Below, piece by piece: positions 45,129 to 54,037 of a DNA stretch of 64,000 nt. This DNA comes from Planctomycetota bacterium. Lineage in GTDB: Bacteria > Planctomycetota > Phycisphaerae > Phycisphaerales > SM1A02. The first letter of the stretch is position 1. Each line of letters starts with the position of its first letter. The stretch covers positions 1 to 64,000 of the forward strand of contig JACZRS010000017.1 in assembly GCA_022574595.1 (NCBI GenBank). The letters are read 5' to 3'. Both the position numbers and the translations under genes were made by a program. Under the pieces are notes generated by a model, which was not told the DNA's origin, ran no database searches, and saw only the letters and a program-made list of their open reading frames with translations.

Positions 45129-46007
45129 CTAATTACCATGTGTAGTCGTAAGCTGAGGTATTTGATCGTGACTTCGTGCTTCTAGCTTACTAACTCCCCA
45201 CGCAAGCGCTAACCCCAGCAATAAAGCTACAGTCAGTTTGACTCGATCATGTTGATGGAATTGAAGTTCTGGTAGTAAGTCACTTAGTGCTATACACAAG
45301 AAAGTTCCTGCGGAAAATGCCAGGGCTTGGCTGATTAGCAATTGTTGAGCTGGACTTTCTTCGCCCATTCCTAAGAAAAATAGTACAACGCCTAAGGGGA
45401 CTATTAATCCAAACGAGCCGTTAATTACATGCCTCAATCTCAGCGATCTTTTTTGAGCGGCCATGAGTGTTCCGAGTGTTAGCGAATCGAAGGGCTTATG
45501 TAATAGGATCATCAAAAACGTACCAAAGCCTGCGAACGCTGCTTTATCGTGTCCATGCTTTTCCGCAACCACACTTGCCCCTAATGCGATTCCTGCAATT
45601 AGGCTATGTAAGGTAAGCCCAAGTGCAGCACCCGCCCACGTCAAAGTGTGTCCATGATCGTGATCACACCCACTCTTATCTTCTGCTTCATGATGATGAA
45701 AACAAAAGAATCGCTCAAGCAGGAACATTGCAAGGAAACCTGCAAGTACCCAGATTGTTATTGGTACAAACGCTTCGGATGTAAGTGGTGAGCCTGAATT
45801 GGTTGCGTCCATCCACTGCGCGCGTTCACTCCAAGCGTGTGGCAGAAGGTGCAGCAGCGCCACGCCCAGCATGGCTCCGGATACGAAACTGATTGCGAGC
45901 TCTAACCTTTGATGAGTCAGCTTAATCAGCAGCGGAATCCATCCGCCAATCAAGGACGCAAGGACAATCAAAAAGCAATAGATAGCAATCAGTGCAAGGT
46001 TATCCAT
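45129..46007 (-). CDS. ZIP-family divalent metal transporter
   Basis: A 292-residue membrane protein of the ZIP fold, with about eight spans. The cytoplasmic loop FHHHEAEDKSGCDHDHGH is His-rich and typical of zinc sensing. The metal-site helices are LGLTLHSLIAGIALGASV and ILLHKPFDSLTLG, carrying the conserved His, Ser, Asp and Pro. It should import zinc, or iron or manganese, into the cytoplasm. An ArsR-family gene lies 71 bases upstream in the same direction, which suggests metal-dependent control. A decayed copy lies 2 kb away. Confidence 0.88.
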   Translation of the reverse strand: MDNLALIAIYCFLIVLASLIGGWIPLLIKLTHQRLELAISFVSGAMLGVALLHLLPHAWSERAQWMDATNSGSPLTSEAFVPITIWVLAGFLAMFLLERFFCFHHHEAEDKSGCDHDHGHTLTWAGAALGLTLHSLIAGIALGASVVAEKHGHDKAAFAGFGTFLMILLHKPFDSLTLGTLMAAQKRSLRLRHVINGSFGLIVPLGVVLFFLGMGEESPAQQLLISQALAFSAGTFLCIALSDLLPELQFHQHDRVKLTVALLLGLALAWGVSKLEARSHDQIPQLTTTHGN

Positions 46008-46078
46008 TTACGTTAACTTTACCCGCAGCCAACGAAAAAGTATAAAAGCGCTCATTTTCTCATTTGGATAAATCTCTA

Positions 46079-46498
46079 TCAAGTGCGTATAGCAGTCAGG
46101 GCTGCCATGTTCGTCTCGATCTGTACTGCTGGAATTGCTGCCGCCTGAGATAGCTCACCGTTATGTGCAAGCTTACTCAGTCGCAGGTGAAGCGAGCCGA
46201 CAGAAACCTCAAGACTCCCATCTTGTGGGTTCGTCCATACGTGCTTGCTGTTGAGCCTATAGAAGATCTTTCGCCCATTTCGACGCGAAACAATAAGCTC
46301 AGCATCTTTAAGCAAGGAAAGGTGATGGCTGACCGCTGGTTGAGGTATTGAAAGAATTGGGCGCAATGCGGTCACATTATGCTCACCATGCTGAATAATT
46401 TCCAGCAAGCGCAGGCGTGTAGGGTCTGCAAGTATTTTAAGAATATAAGCGGTAGCTTTATGCGAATTCTGCGCTGTTGATAGCTGCTGCACCATCAT
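46079..46498 (-). CDS. ArsR-family transcriptional regulator
   Basis: A 139-residue winged-helix protein: KILADPTRLRLLEIIQ, recognition helix QPAVSHHLSLLKDAELI, and wing SRRNGRKIFYRL. ArsR/SmtB repressors dissociate from DNA on binding metal ions or other signals. The family's usual cysteine or histidine metal site is not obvious here, so another signal is possible. GAGGAGGCGAG lies before a double ATG (46498/46495). It is probably the first gene of a two-gene operon with the ZIP transporter. Confidence 0.85.
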   Translation of the reverse strand: MMVQQLSTAQNSHKATAYILKILADPTRLRLLEIIQHGEHNVTALRPILSIPQPAVSHHLSLLKDAELIVSRRNGRKIFYRLNSKHVWTNPQDGSLEVSVGSLHLRLSKLAHNGELSQAAAIPAVQIETNMAALTAIRT

Positions 46499-46672
46499 TT
46501 CTATCTCGCCTCCTCGTGAGATTTAATAAAGCTCTTTGGCTGAACCATCTAATCTAACGACCTGGATCAACAATGAAAAGGACTATTGCGGTAGTTTTTG
46601 CAATGGATTGACGATATTTAATTTGCAGCGATACAATAAATAATTATAGGGACTTATCCCCAAACCCAAAAA

Positions 46673-46745
46673 GGGGCAGTAGCTCAATTGGGAGAGCACC
46701 TCGTTCGCAACGAGGAGGTTGTGAGTTCGAGCCTCATCTGCTCCA
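46673..46745 (+). tRNA. trnA: tRNA-Ala (CGC anticodon)
   Basis: A complete cloverleaf: acceptor GGGGCAG/CTGCTCC with discriminator A and the G3-U70 pair that marks alanine tRNAs, anticodon stem CCTCG/CGAGG around TTCGCAA giving CGC, and T arm GAGTTCGAGCC. CCA is not encoded. mutS starts 85 bases downstream. Confidence 0.95.
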
Positions 46746-46830
46746 CTTTTATGCCCATGTGCGTAGCCATGGGCTATTTTTTTGAGAAATTGCCGTATTT
46801 GCCTGACATTTCCCTACAATCTACGCCGCT

Positions 46831-49557
46831 ATGACCACCGCCCCTGGAATTACTAAATCTCCCACTACAAAGAGCGATTCGTCCGAACCGAGGCTTACAC
46901 CTGCGATGAAGCAATTTGTACGATTTAAGAAATCCCACCCGGATTGTGTGCTTTTTTTCCGTATGGGCGATTTTTATGAAATGTTCTATGAGGATGCCAA
47001 GCTTGCAAATCAAGTGCTGGGAATCACCCTAACCCAGCGCTCAGAAGGGGTGCCCATGGCCGGTGTGCCTTACCACGCGGTGGAGGGCTATTTGCAGAAA
47101 ATGATCGAAGCGGGTCATCGCGTTGCGGTTTGTGATCAAATACAAGACCCCAAGGAAGCCAAGGGCATTGTTGATCGTGCGGTAACACGGGTTGTCACGC
47201 CGGGTACTTTAGTTGATGAAGCATTGCTGGATGAATCGGCTGCTAACCAACTCGCAGCAATTCAGTTTTTAGAAGGTGGCGATGAAGCTGAGGCTGTGCT
47301 GGCGGTTGCGGAATTATCCACCGGCACATTCTCACTGCATCACTTAAAAGGCGAGTGTGTAGTTGATGAACTAGCTCGGATCGCTCCGCAAGAACTACTC
47401 TATGTTGAAACCGCAGATGGGGCTGTCCCGCAACGCGTGCAGAAACTGCAAGCTGCATCATCAATATCACTTACCGCAAGAGCAGCCTGGACCTTTCGTC
47501 TTGTTGAAGCTCGTCAATGTCTTTATGAACATTACTCAGTTGCATCACTTAGTGGTTTTGGGATTGCGGAAGATGCGCCTGAGATTGGGCCGGCCGGTGC
47601 GCTGCTTCGATACTTGCAGGAAACCCAGGCTGCGCACGACATGCCCGGCAAGAGTCGTCTTGGACATCTGCGCCCTCCAAAGCTTGATAGCAGCGATCAA
47701 TATATGGCCATTGACGCAACTACCCTTAACACATTGGAAATAGCGCGCACAATGCGCACGGGAGAAAGCGCAGGCTCACTTCTATCTATTTTCAAATCAT
47801 GTAAGACCGCAATGGGTAAACGATTATTGCGACAGTGGCTGTGTTTCCCCTTGCGCGATATAAGTTTAATCAATCAACGACAAGCAGCTGTAGCTACGTT
47901 TGTCGGAGATCAAAAATTCGCTGGAGAACTTGCTGGGCAAATCACTCCTATTAACGATGTTGCGAGAATAGTCGGGCGCATCGCCACGCGGCGAGTAACG
48001 CCTAGAGATATTGTCGCGCTGGGAGAATCAATTGCAACACTTTCTTCTATAAGCGAACTATTAGAGCAGCGATCAGCTTTTACTAAAGCCCGCGATGAAC
48101 TTGAGATGCTCAATAAGAGTTTAGCCAACCTGAGCGAGAATATACGCAGTAAGTGTGTTGCGAGTCCGCCCACGCATCTGCGAGATGGTGGACTCTTTCA
48201 GGATGGAGTTGATGCCAAGCTGGATGAAGCACGAAGCTTGCAGCGAGATGCCAACGCTTGGCTAACAAACTATCAAAAGGATCTTATTGAACAAACTGCA
48301 ATCCCGTCATTAAAGGTTGGATATAACAAAGTTTTCGGTTACTACATCGAAGTAACGCACAGCCAAACCAGTAAGGTTCCCGATACTTTTACGCGTAAGC
48401 AAACTCTAAAAAACGCTGAGCGTTATATAACTCCTCAGCTTAAAGAATTTGAAGAGAAAGTTTTAACTGCTCAGTCGCACGCAATTGAGCGAGAACAATT
48501 GCTCTTTGATCGTCTTTGCAGCGATGCCATAGCGCACGCTTCGGAGCTAGGCAGGTTTGCGGACATAATTGCTGAATTAGATACTCTTTGCTGCTTTGGG
48601 TTTGTTGCAGTACATAATAATTTTGTTTGCCCTACACTCACAAATGAATCTGTTTTAGATATCGTTGCAGGACGTCATCCGGTTCTCGACAAATTGCTGG
48701 GCGAACGCTTCGTGCCAAACGATTGTGTGCTTAATTCCAGCGATCAAGACAGTGCTACGCTGGCGCTCATAACCGGCCCCAACATGGCGGGTAAAAGTAC
48801 ATATATAAGGCAAACCGCTCTAATTGCGTTACTAGCACACACTGGTAGTTTCGTCCCCGCAGAATCAGCAACCATCGGAATTACCGATCGCATCTTCACA
48901 CGCATAGGCTCTGCGGATGAACTACATGCTGGCCACTCTACCTTTATGGTTGAAATGATAGAGACGGCGAACATACTGCATCACGCGACTAAAACCAGCC
49001 TGGTTATTCTTGATGAGATAGGTCGAGGAACTAGCACCCTCGATGGTTTATCACTTGCCTGGGCCATTGCAGAAACCTTAGCTAAGCGCGGATGCAGAAC
49101 ACTCTTTGCTACGCACTATCATGAATTGACCACACTTCCGGATAGTTTGGATAACGTACGCAATCTGCATGTATCTGTGCGCGAATGGGGTGAGGAGATT
49201 ATTTTCCTCTATCGCATTTTGCCCGGCAGCACCAACCGCAGCTATGGAATACACGTAGCAAAGTTAGCGGGCCTGCCCCCGGAAACTGTTAAGCGCGCAT
49301 CTCAATTATTGGAAACTCTTGCGGTGCAAACTGAATCTTCACATATACTCTCAGCAGATGCTCAAGCAAATGTGGTTGAGCCTAAGAGCCAAATGAGCCT
49401 GTTCCGCGAATACATTGAGCATCCCGTAGTCGGCCAATTGCGTGAGCTTGATCTAACAAGTCTCACTCCTATGCTAGCATTTGATAAACTGCGCGAATAT
49501 CAAACGCAAGTCTCCAGTGAATCCAACCCAAAGATAAATAAAAGAACTAATCGATAA
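46831..49557 (+). CDS. mutS: DNA mismatch repair protein MutS
   Basis: A 908-residue protein. The mismatch-sensing motif FYE (48-50) is in RMGDFYEMF. The core and clamp domains follow. The ATPase has Walker A GPNMAGKS (649-656), Walker B LVILDEIGRG, and FATHYHELT. It recognises mispairs and, with MutL, starts strand-specific repair. Length is slightly above the family norm of about 860, mainly from the first 25 polar residues. It is directly followed, with no gap, by two thioredoxin-fold genes, so the three are likely co-transcribed. Confidence 0.96.
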   Translation: MTTAPGITKSPTTKSDSSEPRLTPAMKQFVRFKKSHPDCVLFFRMGDFYEMFYEDAKLANQVLGITLTQRSEGVPMAGVPYHAVEGYLQKMIEAGHRVAVCDQIQDPKEAKGIVDRAVTRVVTPGTLVDEALLDESAANQLAAIQFLEGGDEAEAVLAVAELSTGTFSLHHLKGECVVDELARIAPQELLYVETADGAVPQRVQKLQAASSISLTARAAWTFRLVEARQCLYEHYSVASLSGFGIAEDAPEIGPAGALLRYLQETQAAHDMPGKSRLGHLRPPKLDSSDQYMAIDATTLNTLEIARTMRTGESAGSLLSIFKSCKTAMGKRLLRQWLCFPLRDISLINQRQAAVATFVGDQKFAGELAGQITPINDVARIVGRIATRRVTPRDIVALGESIATLSSISELLEQRSAFTKARDELEMLNKSLANLSENIRSKCVASPPTHLRDGGLFQDGVDAKLDEARSLQRDANAWLTNYQKDLIEQTAIPSLKVGYNKVFGYYIEVTHSQTSKVPDTFTRKQTLKNAERYITPQLKEFEEKVLTAQSHAIEREQLLFDRLCSDAIAHASELGRFADIIAELDTLCCFGFVAVHNNFVCPTLTNESVLDIVAGRHPVLDKLLGERFVPNDCVLNSSDQDSATLALITGPNMAGKSTYIRQTALIALLAHTGSFVPAESATIGITDRIFTRIGSADELHAGHSTFMVEMIETANILHHATKTSLVILDEIGRGTSTLDGLSLAWAIAETLAKRGCRTLFATHYHELTTLPDSLDNVRNLHVSVREWGEEIIFLYRILPGSTNRSYGIHVAKLAGLPPETVKRASQLLETLAVQTESSHILSADAQANVVEPKSQMSLFREYIEHPVVGQLRELDLTSLTPMLAFDKLREYQTQVSSESNPKINKRTNR

Positions 49558-50121
49558 ATGAAAGCTGAATACCTAACCAAGAAATTTGAGTCCGCTTTAA
49601 CCTACAGCGAATACCTGGCTACGAATCCGGAAAAGGCTGCCAACTGGAACAAAATTTACGATCAAACAAAGTTAACAGATGAGCAGCAAACACTCATAAA
49701 AGGTTTCACGCGCAAGCTAAACGTTCTTTGTGTTTCTGGCATTTGGTGTGGCGACTGCGCTCAGCAAGGGCCTCTATTTCAACATATAGCTGAAGCAAAT
49801 CCTCTTATTGATCTGCGCTGGGTTGATCGTGATGAACATGAAGACCTCGCGGATCAAATTACTTTAAATCAAGGTAAGCGCGTACCTATGCTGATCTTCA
49901 TGGCTGAGGACTGTGAAATCGTCTCAATTAAAGGTGATCGCAGCCTAACGCGCTATCGAGCAATCGCAGCAAAGGCGCTGGGCGCATCATGTCCAATGCC
50001 TGGAGCGGCGGTCGCAGATGATGAGCTGGCTGCTACTTTGCAGGATTGGCTGGATGAATTTGAAAGAGTACACCTCTTGCTGCGAACCAGTGGCAGATTG
50101 CGAAATAAGTATGGTGATTAA
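49558..50121 (+). CDS. Thioredoxin-fold protein with WCGDC site (copy 1)
   Basis: A 187-residue cytoplasmic protein starting at the base after the mutS stop. NVLCVSGIWCGDCAQQGP places C64 and C67 as a redox pair, and KRVPMLIF has the cis-proline after the expected spacing. ESALTYSEYL at the N terminus and LDEFERVHLLLRTSGRLR at the end are shared with the next gene. The family is seen in several bacteria as small thioredoxin-like proteins of unknown partner. There is no signal peptide. Confidence 0.75.
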   Translation: MKAEYLTKKFESALTYSEYLATNPEKAANWNKIYDQTKLTDEQQTLIKGFTRKLNVLCVSGIWCGDCAQQGPLFQHIAEANPLIDLRWVDRDEHEDLADQITLNQGKRVPMLIFMAEDCEIVSIKGDRSLTRYRAIAAKALGASCPMPGAAVADDELAATLQDWLDEFERVHLLLRTSGRLRNKYGD

Positions 50122-50125
50122 ATAA

Positions 50126-50707
50126 ATGTTAGCTAACAAAGAACTTCTTAAATCCTCGTTTGACAAAGGTCTTGATTACGACAGGTTCGTTGCATTAGGC
50201 GAGCCGCAAGGCCATCGTCCGCCTTGGGATGATAGATATAGCCTGCTTGAACTAACATCTGAGCAAGATGCACTGGTTAAGTCGTTTACACGCGAAATGA
50301 ACGTGTTATGCCTAACCGGAACCTGGTGTGGAGATTGCGCGCTTCAGGGCTCAGCGATGGTGCGAATTGCCCAGGCTAACCCAGAGAAAATCCATCTGCG
50401 CTATGTGCTGCGGTGCGATGAATTTGCGGATCTAGTCGTCAAAGCTCAGATCAATGCGGGCTTTAGGGTTCCAATAACCTGGTTCATGGCTGAGGACTTC
50501 GAAACCGTAGCGGTCATTGGAGATCGCACTCTCAGTAGATACCGCTCCATTGCAGCCAGCCAACTAGCACCTGGTGGAGTTCTCATCACAGCCCCGAAGC
50601 CTGAAAACCCTGTGCGTGAGGTGCTGGCTGAGGTTTTAGATGAATTTGAGCGCTGCCAACTCATCCTTAGAACCAGTGCTCGTCTGCGCCAAAAGCATGG
50701 CGATTAG
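50126..50707 (+). CDS. Thioredoxin-fold protein with WCGDC site (copy 2)
   Basis: A 193-residue paralogue of the upstream gene, four bases after it. TWCGDCALQG (C68, C71), RVPITWFMAEDFE and the LDEFERCQLILRTSARLR end are conserved. In the pair, WFMAED/IFMAED and GDR(S/T)L(T/S)RYR blocks match closely while the acidic middle differs. The two may act on different partners. A duplication after the divergence from other families is likely. Confidence 0.75.
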   Translation: MLANKELLKSSFDKGLDYDRFVALGEPQGHRPPWDDRYSLLELTSEQDALVKSFTREMNVLCLTGTWCGDCALQGSAMVRIAQANPEKIHLRYVLRCDEFADLVVKAQINAGFRVPITWFMAEDFETVAVIGDRTLSRYRSIAASQLAPGGVLITAPKPENPVREVLAEVLDEFERCQLILRTSARLRQKHGD

Positions 50708-50854
50708 CTAATCTCCAGTGAATTTAAGCTTGTTGATCTACGATATTGGAACAACATTCGTTAAGAATGCGGATTGATTGACTGTTATTGTTGTTCAAAT
50801 CGTCCTTGTTTGACAGATTGTCACTTTTTTACATGGTACTGTGGATACATCACC

Positions 50855-52309
50855 ATGCTCAGATATACCTTGATATTGCTGGCTTTGCTTGTTGCTACAA
50901 CATCCGCACAGGCTCAGGATACAACTAGCCACCCAACCTCGGACGTTCGGACCGATAGCAAAACTCCCTGGGCGGATACATCTGCGCGCCAGCGCTCCGA
51001 ATTGGAGGAGTATCTCAAATCAACAGATTGGCCTATCCGCGTTTTTGGGCTTCTTCGGCTCGAGCGATACTCCGGGGCAGAAGTACAGAAAATGCTACGC
51101 GAAATGATTACTGATAGCGCCTGGCAGGTACGCTGCTTTGCAATTCGCCAGGCCTTTCGTGCAGACATGACGCTATCGCAAGCAGACCTTTCACCCAATG
51201 AAAATGAAGCTCGCGTCATACGAACCGCATTAAGGCATGGCATAGTAATTGATAACGAAGTCATTAATCGCTTGGCAACGAAATTACTAAAAACCAAAAA
51301 TATCGATGACATGATGCTGGGCATAGAAATCGCAGCTGCATCTGGAATAGATGCCTTAAAGGAGCGCGCATCAAAGCGAGTTATAACTCTTATCAGAAAC
51401 ATGAACGACACAGTTACAGTCGTCGTCTCAAAACGCTTAGCAGCGCTACTTGGATTGCCCAACAAGTTTTCTAATGCACGTGAGTGGAACCAATGGCTTT
51501 ATACTCAGCCAAAAACAATAATTTTCCCACCAATAGATATTTTTAAAGCACAAACAAAGCTGGAACTACCCACACTGGTAGCGGATATGAATGTTGACAC
51601 ATTCGCCAAGCTCATCGATTACATGGATTCACTAAAGCAGCGCGACCTTGATCTGGTTATCGTGATGGATGCCACCTCATCAATGATCCCCATGATCAAT
51701 CAAGCTCGCGAAGGTGTTGATGCAATCATTATATTTCTTAATGACATATCCAAGACCATGAGATTAGCCTTTGTTGCCTACCGCGATCATGACAACAAAC
51801 CTGTCTGGGAAGGACATCGCTTTACAAATGAAGTTGCTCCCATACGCGACTTTCTCTTCAATCTTGTTATCACCGGCGGAGCTGATCTTCCCGAAGCGGT
51901 ATTAGAGGGTCTTTCCGCCTGCCGAGATCTTGATTGGAATCCCTATGCAACAAGGCAAATTATTCTTGTGGGTGATGCACGGCCGCATGATGCTGATATG
52001 AAAAAGACACTTGTTATTGCGGATGAATGTCGTGAAAACGGGCTTATAGTTAATGTAGTTCATATTCCTATGAAGCTATCCCCGCAAGAAAGACCTTACG
52101 CATCTCGCCAACGACATGAAGCGATTGCCAGACACAACCAATTGACAAGTGAAGCGTTTGAAGCAATCGCTAATCATGGCGGAGGCCGTAAAGTTACTCT
52201 TGGGGATACTGATCAGTTGGTTCCTTCAATTATGCACTCCACCCTTCAAGAAGAGTGGTGGCCGGTCTTTGATGAGTTTTATGAGATGTATACGAGGCTG
52301 TGTCGTTAG
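50855..52309 (+). CDS. Exported von Willebrand factor A-domain protein
   Basis: A 484-residue protein. ATG at 50855 starts a clear signal peptide (YTLILLALLVATTSAQAQ); the upstream frame adds 27 unlikely residues. The region 60-200 has HEAT-like helical repeats (WPIRVFGLLRLER, WQVRCFAIRQAF). The VWA domain begins near 265 with DLVIVMDATSSMIPM, a MIDAS DxTxS variant, then FVAYRDHD and ILVGDARPHDAD. VWA domains bind metal and protein ligands, often in envelope or cell-surface complexes. The gene ends at palindromic copy C. Confidence 0.75.
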   Translation: MLRYTLILLALLVATTSAQAQDTTSHPTSDVRTDSKTPWADTSARQRSELEEYLKSTDWPIRVFGLLRLERYSGAEVQKMLREMITDSAWQVRCFAIRQAFRADMTLSQADLSPNENEARVIRTALRHGIVIDNEVINRLATKLLKTKNIDDMMLGIEIAAASGIDALKERASKRVITLIRNMNDTVTVVVSKRLAALLGLPNKFSNAREWNQWLYTQPKTIIFPPIDIFKAQTKLELPTLVADMNVDTFAKLIDYMDSLKQRDLDLVIVMDATSSMIPMINQAREGVDAIIIFLNDISKTMRLAFVAYRDHDNKPVWEGHRFTNEVAPIRDFLFNLVITGGADLPEAVLEGLSACRDLDWNPYATRQIILVGDARPHDADMKKTLVIADECRENGLIVNVVHIPMKLSPQERPYASRQRHEAIARHNQLTSEAFEAIANHGGGRKVTLGDTDQLVPSIMHSTLQEEWWPVFDEFYEMYTRLCR

Positions 52310-52310
52310 A

Positions 52311-52360
52311 AGAACCCCATGGATTGCTATCCATGGGCGTCGGGGGAGGGGCGTCGGGGG
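52311..52360. repeat. Palindromic element copy C, just after the VWA gene stop
   Basis: AGAACC, then stem CCCATGGAT/ATCCATGGG around TGCT (52316-52337), then GCGTCGGGGG occurring twice (ending 52345 and 52360 approximately). This matches copies A and B. It begins two bases after the stop codon. Confidence 0.85.
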
Positions 52361-52371
52361 TTAAACACACA

Positions 52372-52399
52372 GAGCCTGGCCGTTTTACTGGCCAGGCTC
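52372..52399. terminator. Candidate bidirectional terminator between convergent genes
   Basis: A 10-bp perfect stem GAGCCTGGCC/GGCCAGGCTC with loop GTTTTACT. Neither side has a long T run (GTGTGTTT on the minus side), so strength is uncertain. Position between two convergent stops supports the call. Confidence 0.5.
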
Positions 52400-52436
52400 C
52401 ATGTTTGGGGGGGATCCAAGGTTTATTAAAAGCTAG

Positions 52437-53996
52437 TTAGTAAGCATCATTTCCATCAAAGCCGCCTCGACCGCCGCGATCACCACGATCTCCTCCGCCG
52501 CGACGGTTCTGTCTTCCTCGTTCACGATTACCATCGCCACGACCTCCTCGCCAGCGTTCGCGCCTTTGCGCTTGGCGTTGCTGTCGTGGACTTTGCAAGC
52601 TCTCAGCTTGATCGGGCGTGAGAATACTAGCAAGTTGGTCATAGTATCTATCATCAAGCTTGTCGCGTGCCTGGTAACCTTCACGGATTGGATCATCACC
52701 ACTATTACGCCAATTACTCCAATTGCGTTCACCAGAACCACGCTGGAAATTGGCCATTCGCTCAAGCCAACGGCGACGCTGTTTTGGTTCATAGATCTTA
52801 ATCACATTTAGCATTTGTTCATTAGCAACGGTTAGCTCGATTTCGTAAGTTTCGCGGATCTCATTGACAGCATCAGCCACATCAGGATCAAGACTTTCAA
52901 ATTTCATTATTTGATCAAACAGGCGTTGAGTAGGCGTAGTTCGATAAAGTCGTGAATATGCTCTCTTGCGGTAGTTGTTTACAAACTCCTGACTTAAATC
53001 AGTTTCAAGCACCTGTGAAACAGACACCACATAGGTTTCATTCACATCTCGAATAGTCTTGCGCCTTATCATTTCGCCATCATGAAGTGATAAAGACTGC
53101 TTGCTGTCGCGCTGCATTATGGCTGTAAACCTAAGCGCTCGGTTTTCTTCTGTATATGAATTGCGCGCCTTCAGCGCATCATCCAAGGTATTTTCATACT
53201 CGCTGAATATGGCTGCGATATCCGCATCACCTTTAATGTCAATGCCTAGTTCATTTGCAATAACAAATAAATCCGTACTTTCGCCGGACAGTTGGCCTTG
53301 GCCCAGTGTCTTTTGCCTTACAAGCTTGCGATCAAGAGATGGCCAAAGCGGCTTTTGATCTTCATTTAATAGCAATTGCAGATCATCAACAAACTGCTCA
53401 CGCAGACGGCTTTTTTCGCTGCGGAAAATTTCGTATTGATCGGCTGCGTCCTCAGCTAACTGTTCAAGACGCTCCGGCTCAATTTGCGGGCCAAATGCAC
53501 CGCGCGCTTCTGAGCGCATTTCTTCTGAACGCTTGCGAACTACATCCATCAATTCCTGACGAGTTTCCTCGGAAAGATTGGGGTCACGAGCCATTTCCAT
53601 TTGCTGTCGAAGCGATTGCCAATTGGAACGCATTTTCTCACGCGCCTCTTGGCGAGCTGCTTCCTGCTCGGGAGTACGTTCGGGGCGAAACTCCTGCATT
53701 ATGTCGGTTAATTCTTGACGAGCAGCTTTCATAGACTCATCGTATTCAGCAAAGAGAGTTGCAATGATCATCCTTTGGCTAGTATCAAGAGAGAGATCAT
53801 CATTAAAAACTGCAATATCTCTGCGGTTAAAATCTGGTTCAAGCGCAACCCCAAAGCTGCGCATACCCATCATGCCTCTCATCCCCCCACCACCACGCTG
53901 CGCTTCTGCGCTTCCAGCAGCAATCAGCATCAAGAAGAGCGATGCACATACAAATCTAAAAATGTTTAGCTTTACCTTGAATTTAGTGGTACTCAT
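52437..53996 (-). CDS. Exported CpxP/Spy-like helical protein with RG-rich tail
   Basis: A 519-residue protein with a signal peptide (FRFVCASLFLMLIAAGSAEA). A GGGGMRGMMGMR stretch follows. The mature part is mostly long charged helices with LxxxQ-type turns (LSLDTSQRMIIATLFAEY, LTPDQAESL), as in periplasmic Spy/CpxP relatives. The tail is rich in RG repeats (RRGGGDRGDRGGRGG). RG tails can bind nucleic acid or polyanions; that is general knowledge, not shown here. It may be expressed with the upstream sigma operon, since it lies 41 bases after the EF-hand gene in the same direction. Confidence 0.6.
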   Translation of the reverse strand: MSTTKFKVKLNIFRFVCASLFLMLIAAGSAEAQRGGGGMRGMMGMRSFGVALEPDFNRRDIAVFNDDLSLDTSQRMIIATLFAEYDESMKAARQELTDIMQEFRPERTPEQEAARQEAREKMRSNWQSLRQQMEMARDPNLSEETRQELMDVVRKRSEEMRSEARGAFGPQIEPERLEQLAEDAADQYEIFRSEKSRLREQFVDDLQLLLNEDQKPLWPSLDRKLVRQKTLGQGQLSGESTDLFVIANELGIDIKGDADIAAIFSEYENTLDDALKARNSYTEENRALRFTAIMQRDSKQSLSLHDGEMIRRKTIRDVNETYVVSVSQVLETDLSQEFVNNYRKRAYSRLYRTTPTQRLFDQIMKFESLDPDVADAVNEIRETYEIELTVANEQMLNVIKIYEPKQRRRWLERMANFQRGSGERNWSNWRNSGDDPIREGYQARDKLDDRYYDQLASILTPDQAESLQSPRQQRQAQRRERWRGGRGDGNRERGRQNRRGGGDRGDRGGRGGFDGNDAY

Positions 53997-54037
53997 TTGA
54001 TTAATTCTCCAGCGTTTGTGCTCTTCCTAAAGTGGGG

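Noticed and set aside
46499-46620. ArsR operator before the ArsR/ZIP operon
   Set aside because: AT-rich partial dyads are present but none is symmetrical enough to call an operator without binding data.
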